A model generated the notes under the pieces. It was not told the DNA's origin. It did not search any database and saw only the letters and a program-made list of their open reading frames with translations. Below are positions 17,577-25,284 of a stretch of 59,118 nt of DNA, one piece after another. Positions within the stretch are counted from its first letter, which is position 1; each line of letters starts with the position of its first letter. Made by a program: the position numbers and the translations under genes. Source of the DNA: Acidobacteriota bacterium (GTDB taxonomy: Bacteria; Acidobacteriota; Terriglobia; Bryobacterales; Bryobacteraceae); assembly GCA_025353165.1 (NCBI GenBank), contig JANXRE010000154.1, forward strand, positions 1 to 59,118. The letters are read 5' to 3'.

Positions 17577-17848
17577 TCCGGCGGCGGCCCGGCGAGACGT
17601 TCGTGATCGGCGAGGACGTCGAGGTCGAAGTGCTCGAGATCAGCGGCAACCAGGTGAAGGTGGGGATCCGCGCTCCCCGGGAGATCCTGGTACTTCGCAA
17701 AGAGGTGCACCTGACCCGTACCGAGAACCGCGCGGCCTCGGAGCCGCCACTGGCCGGGCGCCTTGAAACGGTACTGGACCGATTGCGTCGGAGGACCCCG
17801 CTGGCTCACGCGCGCGGCTCTGAAAGCGTTTCCGAGCCGCGACCGTAA
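17567..17848 (+). CDS. csrA: carbon storage regulator CsrA with an unusual C-terminal tail
   Basis: 93 residues, RNA-binding translational regulator. The core (MLVIRRRPGETFVIGEDVEV, GNQVKVGIRAPREILVLR) is a normal CsrA with the RNA-contacting Leu/Arg edges. Usual length is 60-75. Residues from about 78 (PLAHARGSESVSEPRP) are encoded by a hairpin-forming sequence that looks like a dispersed repeat inserted at the 3' end. Overlaps fliW by 10 bp; flagellin starts 175 bp downstream and has matching GGA sites in its leader. Confidence 0.9.
   Translation: MLVIRRRPGETFVIGEDVEVEVLEISGNQVKVGIRAPREILVLRKEVHLTRTENRAASEPPLAGRLETVLDRLRRRTPLAHARGSESVSEPRP
17813..17841. repeat. 29-nt hairpin sequence in the csrA 3' end
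   Basis: CGCGGCTC (17813-17820) pairs with GAGCCGCG (17834-17841), and inside it GAAA pairs with TTTC, leaving a three-base loop: 12 pairs with one mismatch. It encodes part of the extra CsrA tail. It resembles dispersed repeats I associate with Solibacter-type genomes, but only one copy is in this window, so that is inference. It has no T-tract, so a terminator role is weak. Confidence 0.5.
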
Positions 17849-17908
17849 GGGAGTCGGTGGACGGGTTGTGACACTGCGCACTAAGCGTTTTACCTGAGCA
17901 CAGAAAAC

Positions 17909-17935
17909 TCAAGAGTCTTTCCGGGAACCCGATAA
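17909..17935 (+). promoter_or_regulatory. sigma-28 (FliA)-type promoter for flagellin
   Basis: TCAAGAGT at 17909-17916, an 11-base spacer, then CCCGATAA at 17928-17935. The consensus known for FliA is TAAAGTTT-N11-GCCGATAA; the -10 matches at 7 of 8 and the spacing is exact. It lies 89 bp before the flagellin ATG, leaving a leader of about 80 nt. Confidence 0.7.
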
Positions 17936-17954
17936 GGGGGTTGTAGGACACGAA

Positions 17955-18019
17955 CGCGGAAGAAAATCCGCGGGGCCGGGCAAGGAAGTCCGGCTCGAGT
18001 CCGCAATTCAAGGAGAGAA
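17955..18019 (+). promoter_or_regulatory. flagellin mRNA leader with two CsrA-type GGA sites
   Basis: Two hairpins precede the start. The first has stem CGCGGA/TCCGCG (17955-17972). The second has stem GCCGG/CCGGC (17975-17994) presenting CAAGGAAG in its loop. The ribosome site itself is CAAGGAGAG (18009-18017). A GGA in a hairpin loop plus a second GGA in the Shine-Dalgarno sequence is the known layout of CsrA sites in the Bacillus subtilis hag leader. With fliW and csrA just upstream, CsrA repression here is a strong inference. Confidence 0.6.
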
Positions 18020-18023
18020 TAAA

Positions 18024-19286
18024 ATGAGTTTTACAATCAACACGAACATGGCCTCTTTGCAGGCTCAGGGGTATCTTCAGCAGACCAGCGACTTCCAGGG
18101 AAAGACCCTGAACCGGGTCACTTCGGGCTTGCGAATTGTTTCCGCCGGAGACGACGCAGCCGGACTCGCGATTGCGAACGGCTTACGGTCCGACCAGGCC
18201 GTCTTGACCCAAGGCGTCCGTAACGCCAACGACGCTCTGAGCCAGTTGCAAATTATGGACGGCGGAATGAACAACATCAGCAAGTTAATCGACCGCGCCC
18301 GCACTCTGGCCACGCAGTCCGCCTCGGACACGTTCACTGGAAACCGCACGGCCCTGAACAACGAGTTCACCGATGTGATGAAGGAAATCGATCGCCAGGC
18401 GAAGAACATCGGCCTGGACAATGCCGGACAATTCGCCAACACGCTGAAGGTCTTCATTGGCGGCGGAAAAGACGGCTCGGGCAACGCGCAAAACATAATC
18501 GACAACGGGTCGGTTTCGCTCGCCCTGGGCGGGGCCAAAGTGGACACGCTGGGACTGGGCCTGACGAAGAGCCTGGGCGCGACCGTTTCCACCGGCACGG
18601 TGGACCTCACCGGCGGCGCGACGACCGCTCTCGGGAGCGCGACTAGCGCGACGTTTTCGCTCGCGGTTGGCGCCGCGAACGTCAGCGTCACCGTGAATAC
18701 GACGAACCTCGTAAACGATGCCGATTTCCTGAACCGTCTGAACAGCGCCATCCAGACCGCATCCTCGACCAACTCCGCCGTGGCGGCCGCCAACATTCAT
18801 GCCTCGCTCATGCCCGCCGCCGGAGGTAAAACCTATTTGGGATTCACGTCCTCGGTGGAAGACCCTAAGAGCCCCGGCAACGCCCTGGCATTCAGCGTGA
18901 CGGCTTCCGATGTTAACGCCGCGCTGGTATTCACTACCAAGGCCACGTCCACCGCCGCCGCCGCCGGAACCGCCGCGAACTACTCCTTCTCCATCGCCGA
19001 CATGACCAGCGCTCAAGGCGCAGTCACGGCGCTGTCCGCTGCGACGAGTTCACTCGGCCTGGCGCAGGCCACCGTTGGCCGCAGCGAAAACGTTCTGAAC
19101 TACGCCATGAATCTGGCGCAGTCCCAATCCACCAACATGGCCGCTGCCGAGTCGCGCATTCGCGACGCGGACCTGGCGACCGAAGCGGCCAACATGAGCA
19201 AGGCCCAGATCCTGCTTCAGGCCGGCGTGGCCGCGCTGGCGCAGGCGAACTCCGCCCCGCAGCAGGTGTTAGCGCTTCTGAAGTAG
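18024..19286 (+). CDS. fliC: flagellin
   Basis: 420 residues, the filament subunit, secreted by the flagellar type III system. The conserved D0/D1 N terminus (FTINTNMASLQAQGYL, RVTSGLRIVSAGDDAAGLAI) and C terminus (ESRIRDADLATEAANMSKAQ, then ILLQAGVAALAQANSAPQQ, VLALLK) are complete, with a Ser/Thr/Ala-rich variable middle (about 150-330). Ribosome site AAGGAGAG seven bases before ATG. Preceded by a sigma-28-type promoter and CsrA-type leader; followed by a strong terminator, so it is a single-gene transcript. Confidence 0.95.
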   Translation: MSFTINTNMASLQAQGYLQQTSDFQGKTLNRVTSGLRIVSAGDDAAGLAIANGLRSDQAVLTQGVRNANDALSQLQIMDGGMNNISKLIDRARTLATQSASDTFTGNRTALNNEFTDVMKEIDRQAKNIGLDNAGQFANTLKVFIGGGKDGSGNAQNIIDNGSVSLALGGAKVDTLGLGLTKSLGATVSTGTVDLTGGATTALGSATSATFSLAVGAANVSVTVNTTNLVNDADFLNRLNSAIQTASSTNSAVAAANIHASLMPAAGGKTYLGFTSSVEDPKSPGNALAFSVTASDVNAALVFTTKATSTAAAAGTAANYSFSIADMTSAQGAVTALSAATSSLGLAQATVGRSENVLNYAMNLAQSQSTNMAAAESRIRDADLATEAANMSKAQILLQAGVAALAQANSAPQQVLALLK

Positions 19287-19311
19287 TTGCAGTTGATTTC
19301 AGGCAGGCAGC

Positions 19312-19355
19312 CGCCCCCAGCCGGTCGTTCTGACTCGGTTGGGGGCGTTTTTTTT
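19312..19355 (+). terminator. intrinsic terminator after flagellin
   Basis: CGCCCCCAGCCG (19312-19323) pairs with CGGTTGGGGGCG (19336-19347; 12 pairs with one G-T) around a 12-base loop, followed by eight T residues (19348-19355). It sits 26 bp after the flagellin stop. Confidence 0.9.
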
Positions 19356-19367
19356 GCGCGGAAACAT

Positions 19368-19413
19368 GCGTCGCCAGGAGTGGCAACGCGGCACGCAACA
19401 GTGCGTGCGCCAC
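19368..19413 (-). repeat. 46-bp double-hairpin repeat, copy 1
   Basis: Two tandem hairpins: stem GCGTCGCCA with partner TGGCAACGC (one mismatch) and stem GCACGCA with TGCGTGC, with 4-base loops. Same unit as at 40023, 47637 and 47807. This copy lies just after the flagellin terminator, between convergent genes. Orientation is set by calling the 40023 copy plus. Confidence 0.75.
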
Positions 19414-19418
19414 GTGAA

Positions 19419-19727
19419 TCAGCCGATGCAGTTGAGAGTGCGGTCGGGTTGGAGTGGGGTAAGGGTGCAGGAGACCTGGCGAAGCCGGTCGAGAGCGGCC
19501 AGATCGGCCGAGCGGATCTGGTTTAGATGTTCCCGGACGCGTTCGCCCGTTTCGCGGATTTGCTGGAGCCTCGCTAACACGCCCTCACTGTGGTGGCTCG
19601 GAATTAACGCGATCAGCCGTTCTCGCCTGGCGAGCGCTTCGGAAACCTGCGCCGAACCGGAGGAACCGGATGCCTCCAGGGCCTCCGATACCATTTCCAG
19701 AGCTGAGAGAGTCTGTTCGATGTCCAT
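19419..19727 (-). CDS. small helical protein downstream of fliD (FliT/FlgN-like)
   Basis: 102 residues, almost entirely helical and charged (SALEMVSEALEASG, LARRERLIALI, VREHLNQIRSADLAALDRLR). It starts 10 bp after fliD. Small helical chaperones (FliT, FlgN) or FliS commonly follow fliD; the sequence lacks the FliS pattern, and the LARRERLIALI segment fits FliT/FlgN best. Assignment rests mainly on position and helix content. Confidence 0.5.
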   Translation of the reverse strand: MDIEQTLSALEMVSEALEASGSSGSAQVSEALARRERLIALIPSHHSEGVLARLQQIRETGERVREHLNQIRSADLAALDRLRQVSCTLTPLQPDRTLNCIG

Positions 19728-19737
19728 GGCCGTCCGG

Positions 19738-21111
19738 CTAATGGCCCGTCGAGCTGGTCGAGGTTCCGTAGCTGCTGAAGTTCAGACTCTGAATGCTGGC
19801 CGTCAGCATCTGCTGTTGCGAGTCGAGTTGTGCCAGCGCCGCGTCGGCGGCCGCCAGTTTGGACTGCAGGGAGGCCTGCATGAGGTTGATCCGCTGCGTG
19901 GTGGCGGCGATCTGCGCCTGCATGCGCTGGTCCTGCTGCGTCAACCCGGCCTGCTCGATGTTGATCAACCCGTTCATGGGATCGGAGTACGCTGTCAACT
20001 GGCTCGATAGGCCGCCGAAGCCGGTGATAGCCGAGCCGAGAAACGTGAATGCGCCGGCCAGGGCGGAGTCGGGGAGAGCCGAGAATGCAGTGGCGTCGAA
20101 CGTCATCTTCCCGGTGGTATCCAAAGAGATTCCCAGGTCCGTCAGGCTGTTGACCGCGCCCGTTGCCGTGCCCCGGTAACCGGAGATCTGACGCAGGACG
20201 GACTGAATGCCCAGCACGGATTGATCGGCCAACAGCAGATCGGCGCCCGGCCCGGAATGCTTGTCCATCTCGTTCACGGCGGCGTTGTACTTGGTGACCA
20301 GCGTCTGCAGCGCCGTCGAGATTTGGGTTCGATCGCTGGCCACGCCGACCGTGATCGGCGGAGTACTGGCCGTTGTGCCGAGCAACGTCATCGTAACGCC
20401 CGGTATGGCGTCGTGGATCGTGTTCGTGCTTCGTGTGACCGGCTTTCCATTCAGTTGGAAAGAGGCGTTTGACCCTTGGTTTGTATTCGTCAGCCACGGG
20501 ACGTTCGTGTGCGTTCCCGTCCCCGGATCGTCCGTTAACGACACCGTAGTGGCACCCGTGTTGTTGGCGGTGACTGTGAGGAAGCTGCCCGCGTCCGTTG
20601 TGATAATGCTGGCCGAGACACCGGCGTTCAAGCTGTTGATCTGGTCGCGAAGCCCGTTCAGGGAATTGTTGGTCAGCGTGAAGTCGTAGGTATGACCGCC
20701 AGCCACCAACTCCATGGATCCATTCAACGATACCGGGGTTGCCGCCGGATCCTGGTACCCGTTGTTCGAGAGCTCGGAGGCGGCGCTGGCCAGCGAGGTA
20801 ATGTTGGAAATCGAGTACGATCCAGCCGAGGTCGCGCCGTTCATCGAGACCGCCACCTTGGAGCTGTCCGAACTGGAAACGCCTAATCCTCCCGTCGATC
20901 CCACGGTGCCGAGACCTGAAATGGCGGTCGCCAGGTCGCCCACGGTGGCCTGCATCGTCCCGAGCAGAGACTTGCGGCTGATCGTGTCGGTATCCGAGTT
21001 CTGCAACATTTGCAGCGGCAGCGACGCGATCTTGACGGCGCGCGTCAGGATGCTTTGGAAATCCTGCGAATAAGAGCTGACCCCTGAAAAAGTGAGTGGC
21101 GCGATTGACAT
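19738..21111 (-). CDS. fliD: flagellar hook-associated protein 2 (filament cap) FliD
   Basis: 457 residues from ATG 21111 (MSIAPLTFSGVSSYSQDF). Forms the cap that folds flagellin at the filament tip. N-terminal D0 helix (ILTRAVKIASLPLQMLQ), FliD-specific middle with NTNQGSNASFQLNGKPV and IHDAIPGVTMTL (usually NTIDDLIPGVTLTL), and C-terminal coiled coil (GLTQQDQRMQAQIAATTQRI). Typical length. Convergent with flagellin, which is expected of one filament module. Confidence 0.9.
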   Translation of the reverse strand: MSIAPLTFSGVSSYSQDFQSILTRAVKIASLPLQMLQNSDTDTISRKSLLGTMQATVGDLATAISGLGTVGSTGGLGVSSSDSSKVAVSMNGATSAGSYSISNITSLASAASELSNNGYQDPAATPVSLNGSMELVAGGHTYDFTLTNNSLNGLRDQINSLNAGVSASIITTDAGSFLTVTANNTGATTVSLTDDPGTGTHTNVPWLTNTNQGSNASFQLNGKPVTRSTNTIHDAIPGVTMTLLGTTASTPPITVGVASDRTQISTALQTLVTKYNAAVNEMDKHSGPGADLLLADQSVLGIQSVLRQISGYRGTATGAVNSLTDLGISLDTTGKMTFDATAFSALPDSALAGAFTFLGSAITGFGGLSSQLTAYSDPMNGLINIEQAGLTQQDQRMQAQIAATTQRINLMQASLQSKLAAADAALAQLDSQQQMLTASIQSLNFSSYGTSTSSTGH

Positions 21112-21151
21112 GGTGTCCCGTTGAACATATCGGCGGGACGGCGATGTTTCT

Positions 21152-22555
21152 TTAGGCTTTGACCAAAACGTCGAGGTGCGCGGCCGGCTCCACCGTTCCC
21201 ATGCCGATATAGCGGAACCCGATGCCGCGCAACCGCGCGGCGTCGAGGACGTTGCGGCCATCCAGCAGAATCGGCGTCCGCATGGTTTTCGCAATCGCCT
21301 CCCAGTCGAGGTCGCTGTACTGGGGCCATTCCGTCACCAGCACCACCGCGTCCGCGTTTTCGGCGACTTTCTCCGGAGAATCGCACAAGATCACATCTAT
21401 CCCCGGGTATTCCCTCCGGAAACGCTCCATGGCAACCGGGTCGTGGACCCTGACTTTACATCCGCGCTCGATCAGTTTTTTGGCGATCTCAATGGCCGGC
21501 GCTTCGCGCAAGTCGTCCGTGTTCGGTTTAAACGCCAACCCCAGAAGACCGATCGTGCGGCCTTTGAGAATGCGGAGCGCGCTCAGCAATTTTTCCACGA
21601 CGACATCGCGCTGGCGCCGGTTCACCTCGCGGGCCGCTTTGACAATCGGCATGTCCAGGCTGTACTCGGCGGCCGTCGAGACCAGCGCCGCGGTGTCTTT
21701 CCCGAAACACGACCCGCCCCACCCGATGCCCGCGTGGAGGAATCTCATGCCGATGCGCGCGTCCAGTCCGATGCCCTTCGCCACCTGCGCGATATCGGCG
21801 CCCACGCGCTCCGCCAGTTGCGATATTTCGTTGATGTAGCTGATCTTCAGCGCGAGGAAGGCGTTGGCCGCGTACTTGATCAACTCTGCCGAAGCCAGGT
21901 CCGTCGCGATTAGCGGGACGGCCGCCAGCGCTTCCGGCCGTGGAAGATAGGTCGGGGCCGTGAAGCTCTGGTCAAGCATCGGACGATACAGTGCGTACAG
22001 CGTGTCCAGGCTCTTGGGGTCGTCCGAACCCACCACCACGCGATCCGGGTACAGGCTGTCGTGCAGGCCGGAGCCCTCGCGGAGAAACTCGGGGTTGGAA
22101 GCGACGGAGAAGCAGCCGGCCGGGCGTTTCCCCTTCGCGGTTTCATACGCCTCCCGAATCAACGAGTCCACCCAGTTCCCGCTTCCGATGGGGACCGTGG
22201 ACTTATTCACGACGACCGTGAATTCGTGATCCAGGTGCGCGCCGATGCTCTGGGAAGCCAGGCGGAGGTACTGCAGATCGGGACCGCCGCCGGGGGATGG
22301 CGGGGTGCCTACCGCGATAAAGACGACGTCCGCCCCGGGGATCGCTTCCTCATACGAAGTGGTGAAGCGAATCCTCGGCGCCGCGTCCGCCAGCAGCTCC
22401 TCCAGGAACGGTTCGTAAATCGGTGTCCGCCCGCTCTTCAAGGCGGCGATCTTCGCGGTATCCGTATCGAGACATTGGACTTCGTGCCCAACGTAGGCCA
22501 GGCAGACGCCGGTCGTAAGCCCTACATATCCGGTCCCGATGATTGCGATTCTCAT
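21152..22555 (-). CDS. ugd: UDP-glucose 6-dehydrogenase
   Basis: 467 residues. Oxidises UDP-glucose to UDP-glucuronate with two NAD+, supplying envelope polysaccharides. N-terminal Rossmann motif GTGYVGLTTGVCLAYVGHEV, catalytic Cys283 in GWGGSCFGKD, and C-terminal UDP-binding domain (LGLAFKPNTDDLREAPAIEI). Full length. It lies 40 bp upstream of fliD on the same strand and might share transcription, but the link is loose. Confidence 0.93.
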   Translation of the reverse strand: MRIAIIGTGYVGLTTGVCLAYVGHEVQCLDTDTAKIAALKSGRTPIYEPFLEELLADAAPRIRFTTSYEEAIPGADVVFIAVGTPPSPGGGPDLQYLRLASQSIGAHLDHEFTVVVNKSTVPIGSGNWVDSLIREAYETAKGKRPAGCFSVASNPEFLREGSGLHDSLYPDRVVVGSDDPKSLDTLYALYRPMLDQSFTAPTYLPRPEALAAVPLIATDLASAELIKYAANAFLALKISYINEISQLAERVGADIAQVAKGIGLDARIGMRFLHAGIGWGGSCFGKDTAALVSTAAEYSLDMPIVKAAREVNRRQRDVVVEKLLSALRILKGRTIGLLGLAFKPNTDDLREAPAIEIAKKLIERGCKVRVHDPVAMERFRREYPGIDVILCDSPEKVAENADAVVLVTEWPQYSDLDWEAIAKTMRTPILLDGRNVLDAARLRGIGFRYIGMGTVEPAAHLDVLVKA

Positions 22556-22574
22556 CGCCTACCATTGTACTGAA

Positions 22575-23612
22575 TCAACCCGCCGGCAGTTCCCGGGTGT
22601 GCTCGCCCAGGGACGGGGCGGGGGCGCCCTGACGCGCGGGCGTGCCGCTCAATTTGGGGATCGGTCCGGCCGTCCGCTCTTGTTCGGCGAGGGTGCGCAC
22701 CGGAGTCACGCAGCACTCGACGCCGCGCAGCAGGGCCCACCATTCGGCGGCAGCCTTTTCAGCGAATATCGCCGCCAGTCCACGCGCGATTTCCTCCTGC
22801 CGCGGGTCCGGGGCATACTGATCCGCGATGAATTCGGAGCAGTTGAGCGCGGTGCACAGGTTGGCCCAGAACTTCGGCTCCAGAGCGCCCACCGCCAACC
22901 AGCGCCCATCCAGCGTGGGATATACGCGATAGCAGGCGAACTTACCGGTCAGAAGCCCGGCACCTCTGGCCGGCAGATCGCCCGTCGCCTGAAACTGGCT
23001 CAGCGCTACGGGCAGCATGGCCGCCGCGCCATCCGCCATCGAGACGTCGATAAACTGGCCCAGGCCGGTCTGCTGCCGCGAGAACAGCGCGAGCAGGATG
23101 CCGATCACCGCCTGCATCGCCCCGCCGGCGAGGTCGGCGATCTGCCCGCCGGGGATGGTGGGCGGTCCGCCGACAACGCCGGTCAGTTCCAGGAGCCCGG
23201 CCATCGCGATGTAGTTAATGTCGTGCCCCGCCAGGTCCCGCCACGGCCCGGTCTGCCCATAGCCGGTGATCGCGCAGTAAACCAGGCGCGGGTTGCGGGC
23301 CGACAGGACCTCGAAGCCGCACCCCAGACGGTCCATTACGCCCGGGCGAAAGCTCTCCACCACCACGTCGGCGCGATCGGCCAGGCGGAGGAAGGCCGCC
23401 CGGCCATCCGGGTTCTTCAGATCGATTTCGACAGACTTCTTGCCCCGGTTGGTGGCTTCAAACAGCGCGGGCGTGTTCCGGGCGTAATCGCCGACACCGG
23501 GCTGCTCCACCTTGATCACCTCCGCCCCGAAGTTGGCGAGCCACATCGTGGCGACGCCCCCGGGGAGCAGGCGCGTCAGATCCAGGACCGTAGTCCCGCC
23601 GAGCGCGGTCAT
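22575..23612 (-). CDS. family III CoA-transferase/alpha-methylacyl-CoA racemase-like
   Basis: 345 residues, CaiB/BaiF fold. Motifs: VLDLTRLLPGGVATMWLANF, GAEVIKVEQPGVGDYAR, NRGKKSVEIDLKNPDG, VVVESFRPGVMDRLG and AGHDINYIAM. The GHDINY motif with His130 is the one seen in alpha-methylacyl-CoA racemases, so racemisation of a branched acyl-CoA is favoured over CoA transfer, though the fold supports both. Stop overlaps the upstream MaoC gene by 4 bp: one operon for acyl-CoA metabolism. Confidence 0.8.
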   Translation of the reverse strand: MTALGGTTVLDLTRLLPGGVATMWLANFGAEVIKVEQPGVGDYARNTPALFEATNRGKKSVEIDLKNPDGRAAFLRLADRADVVVESFRPGVMDRLGCGFEVLSARNPRLVYCAITGYGQTGPWRDLAGHDINYIAMAGLLELTGVVGGPPTIPGGQIADLAGGAMQAVIGILLALFSRQQTGLGQFIDVSMADGAAAMLPVALSQFQATGDLPARGAGLLTGKFACYRVYPTLDGRWLAVGALEPKFWANLCTALNCSEFIADQYAPDPRQEEIARGLAAIFAEKAAAEWWALLRGVECCVTPVRTLAEQERTAGPIPKLSGTPARQGAPAPSLGEHTRELPAG

Positions 23613-24052
23613 GCCGCCGGGCGTCTCCGGACCATTAGCTTGTCGGTGTACACCAGAACCGGCTCGTGGTTCTGGTTCAGCACCGAAGTCTCAAAGGTGA
23701 TCACGCCGCCCTTTTCTTTATCCTGGCGGCCGACCACCGTCTTTTCGACTCTCACCGTGTCCCCGATGAAGGTCGGCCGCACGAACCGGAGCCGGTCGAT
23801 GCCGTAGAAGGCCACCACGGTATCCGTGGTTTGCCCCATCTGCACCATGAGCCCGCTGGATATGGACAGGATCAGCAGGCCGTGGGCAATGCGCCGGCCG
23901 AACGGGCCGGTTTTGGCGAACTCCTCGTTGGTGTGCAGCTCGACGAAATCGCCCGAGAGGCCGGCGAAATTTACGATATCGGCCTCCGTGATGGTGCGGC
24001 CGCGCGAGCGGGACACGTGTCCAATTTCGAAATCCTCAAAGTAGAGGGCCAT
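23609..24052 (-). CDS. MaoC-like dehydratase
   Basis: 147 residues, single hot-dog domain. Likely (R)-specific enoyl-CoA hydratase: TITEADIVNFAGLSGDFVEL followed by HTNEEFAKTGPFGRRIAHG holds the catalytic Asp/His pattern (D-x4-H and the R-I-A-H-G end). Overlaps the CoA racemase-like gene by 4 bp, so both probably act on one acyl-CoA pathway. Confidence 0.85.
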   Translation of the reverse strand: MALYFEDFEIGHVSRSRGRTITEADIVNFAGLSGDFVELHTNEEFAKTGPFGRRIAHGLLILSISSGLMVQMGQTTDTVVAFYGIDRLRFVRPTFIGDTVRVEKTVVGRQDKEKGGVITFETSVLNQNHEPVLVYTDKLMVRRRPAA

Positions 24053-24064
24053 GGTGTTTCTGGA

Positions 24065-24376
24065 TCAGACCGGCAGTAGATCCAGCGCGGCCTGCAACTC
24101 AGAGCGGGTATGGGCGTCGCCGGTGCGGCTGGTTACGTCGATGCCGCGCTCATACCACTGGCGCGCTTCGTCCACCCGCTTCAACTGCTCCAGCGCTTGT
24201 CCGCCGTGGAAGTAGGCGGCGGCGTAATTCGGGTCTTTCTCCAGCAGGGCGCGGTACTCGCCGACCGCCTCGTCGAGTTGCCCGCTCTTGGCGTGCTCCA
24301 TCGCGAGTCCGTATCGCGCGAACGTATTCTGCGGGTCTTGCGCGAGCATGGCCCGCAGGGTTTCTAGTCTATCCAT
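24065..24376 (-). CDS. small TPR-repeat protein
   Basis: 103 residues from ATG 24376 (MDRLETLRAMLAQDPQNTFA). Two to three tetratricopeptide repeats are clear (ARYGLAMEHAKSGQLDEAVG, AAYFHGGQALEQLKRVDEAR). No other domain. It likely mediates protein contacts in the cytoplasm. It lies 12 bp upstream of the MaoC gene. Confidence 0.8.
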   Translation of the reverse strand: MDRLETLRAMLAQDPQNTFARYGLAMEHAKSGQLDEAVGEYRALLEKDPNYAAAYFHGGQALEQLKRVDEARQWYERGIDVTSRTGDAHTRSELQAALDLLPV

Positions 24377-24418
24377 CGGGATCTCAGTGTAGCGCAACAA
24401 AGGTGCTACTATGCGCTC

Positions 24419-24826
24419 GTGGCGTGCCCCTACTTCTATCCCGTGGAACTCCTCTCCGGCGGTTCCGCGCGATCCCCGCTGGGTGGCGAGTGCCAGGGAA
24501 CCTGCCGCGCCGATTCGAGCCAAGCGTTCCAGCCAGACGGCGGCACCCTGCAGTCGTTCTGCAATTTCGGGTATGGCCGCGGATTGTGCCCGCGTTTTCC
24601 CGAGAGTTCTCCGGTTGACGCCGTCCGTTTCTCCGTCCGTCGGGACGGCGATGACGCGCGCATCGTATTCGTCCTTGAGCGGGACTACGCGCCGCTGCGG
24701 CATGGCGTGGTTCGATACCTGGACGGATGCGTGGAAGGCGAACTACCGGACGAATGCGTCGCGCGTCAGGCAGCGGTCTTTGCCGGCGCCTACGCTAGGC
24801 TTCGTGCGCCTTGTACATGTACTTGA
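24419..24826 (+). CDS. cysteine-rich protein of unknown function
   Basis: 135 residues from GTG 24419 ([12 protein letters not shown]). Eight or more cysteines, several in conserved-looking places: [20 protein letters not shown], then [20 protein letters not shown]. The spaced Cys clusters suggest metal or Fe-S binding. I associate the pattern with acidobacterial hypotheticals but cannot name a family. Divergent from the TPR gene, and its end overlaps hfq (convergent) by 32 bp. Confidence 0.55.
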   Translation: MACPYFYPVELLSGGSARSPLGGECQGTCRADSSQAFQPDGGTLQSFCNFGYGRGLCPRFPESSPVDAVRFSVRRDGDDARIVFVLERDYAPLRHGVVRYLDGCVEGELPDECVARQAAVFAGAYARLRAPCTCT

Positions 24827-25133
24827 TGTTGGGCTTGAAGATCAGGAGATTGGGGGCACTCTCGCGGTTGAACTTGAGGCAGCCCTTGTCGTACCACTCG
24901 ATGAGGCCATGCAGTTCCTCGCCGTCCTTCAGCACGATGACCATCGCGGTCTTGGATTGCATCTGCTTGATGTAATAAAAATTCTCCGCGTTGGTTTGTT
25001 CAGGAGGGACGGCCTTCTTCTGCGGCGGCGCTTTTTTGGCGATCGCCTGCTGTTTTGCCTCGTTGAATGAGGGGCGGATCAGTCTTCGATTTGCGGTTTC
25101 CACTGCGCTACTCCTGATGACGCTGGCTGACAC
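24795..25133 (-). CDS. hfq: Hfq-like RNA chaperone with N-terminal extension
   Basis: 112 residues. The Sm core is at about 50-108: [20 protein letters not shown] (Sm1) and [16 protein letters not shown] (Sm2, in place of the usual YKHAIST). A 45-residue basic, Lys/Ala/Pro-rich extension precedes it ([17 protein letters not shown]), unlike enteric Hfq where the extension is C-terminal. Would bind sRNA and mRNA. The hexamer-forming core is kept. Confidence 0.75.
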   Translation of the reverse strand: MSASVIRSSAVETANRRLIRPSFNEAKQQAIAKKAPPQKKAVPPEQTNAENFYYIKQMQSKTAMVIVLKDGEELHGLIEWYDKGCLKFNRESAPNLLIFKPNIKYMYKAHEA

Positions 25134-25284
25134 TTTGAGCCCCGGTGGCGGGCTGCTGCAAGAGGGAAATCAGCCAGGCGAATCTATCGTTAAGTCATAT
25201 CACAACGAGCCTGTACCCGCAAGCCAAGGCGCGACACTCCCGGCTGGACCGGATCGAAGCGGCATTCGCCGCGTTCAGCCAGCG

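Noticed and set aside
17813-17841. Hairpin at the csrA end as a terminator
   Set aside because: No run of T follows; treated as a repeat-derived structure instead.
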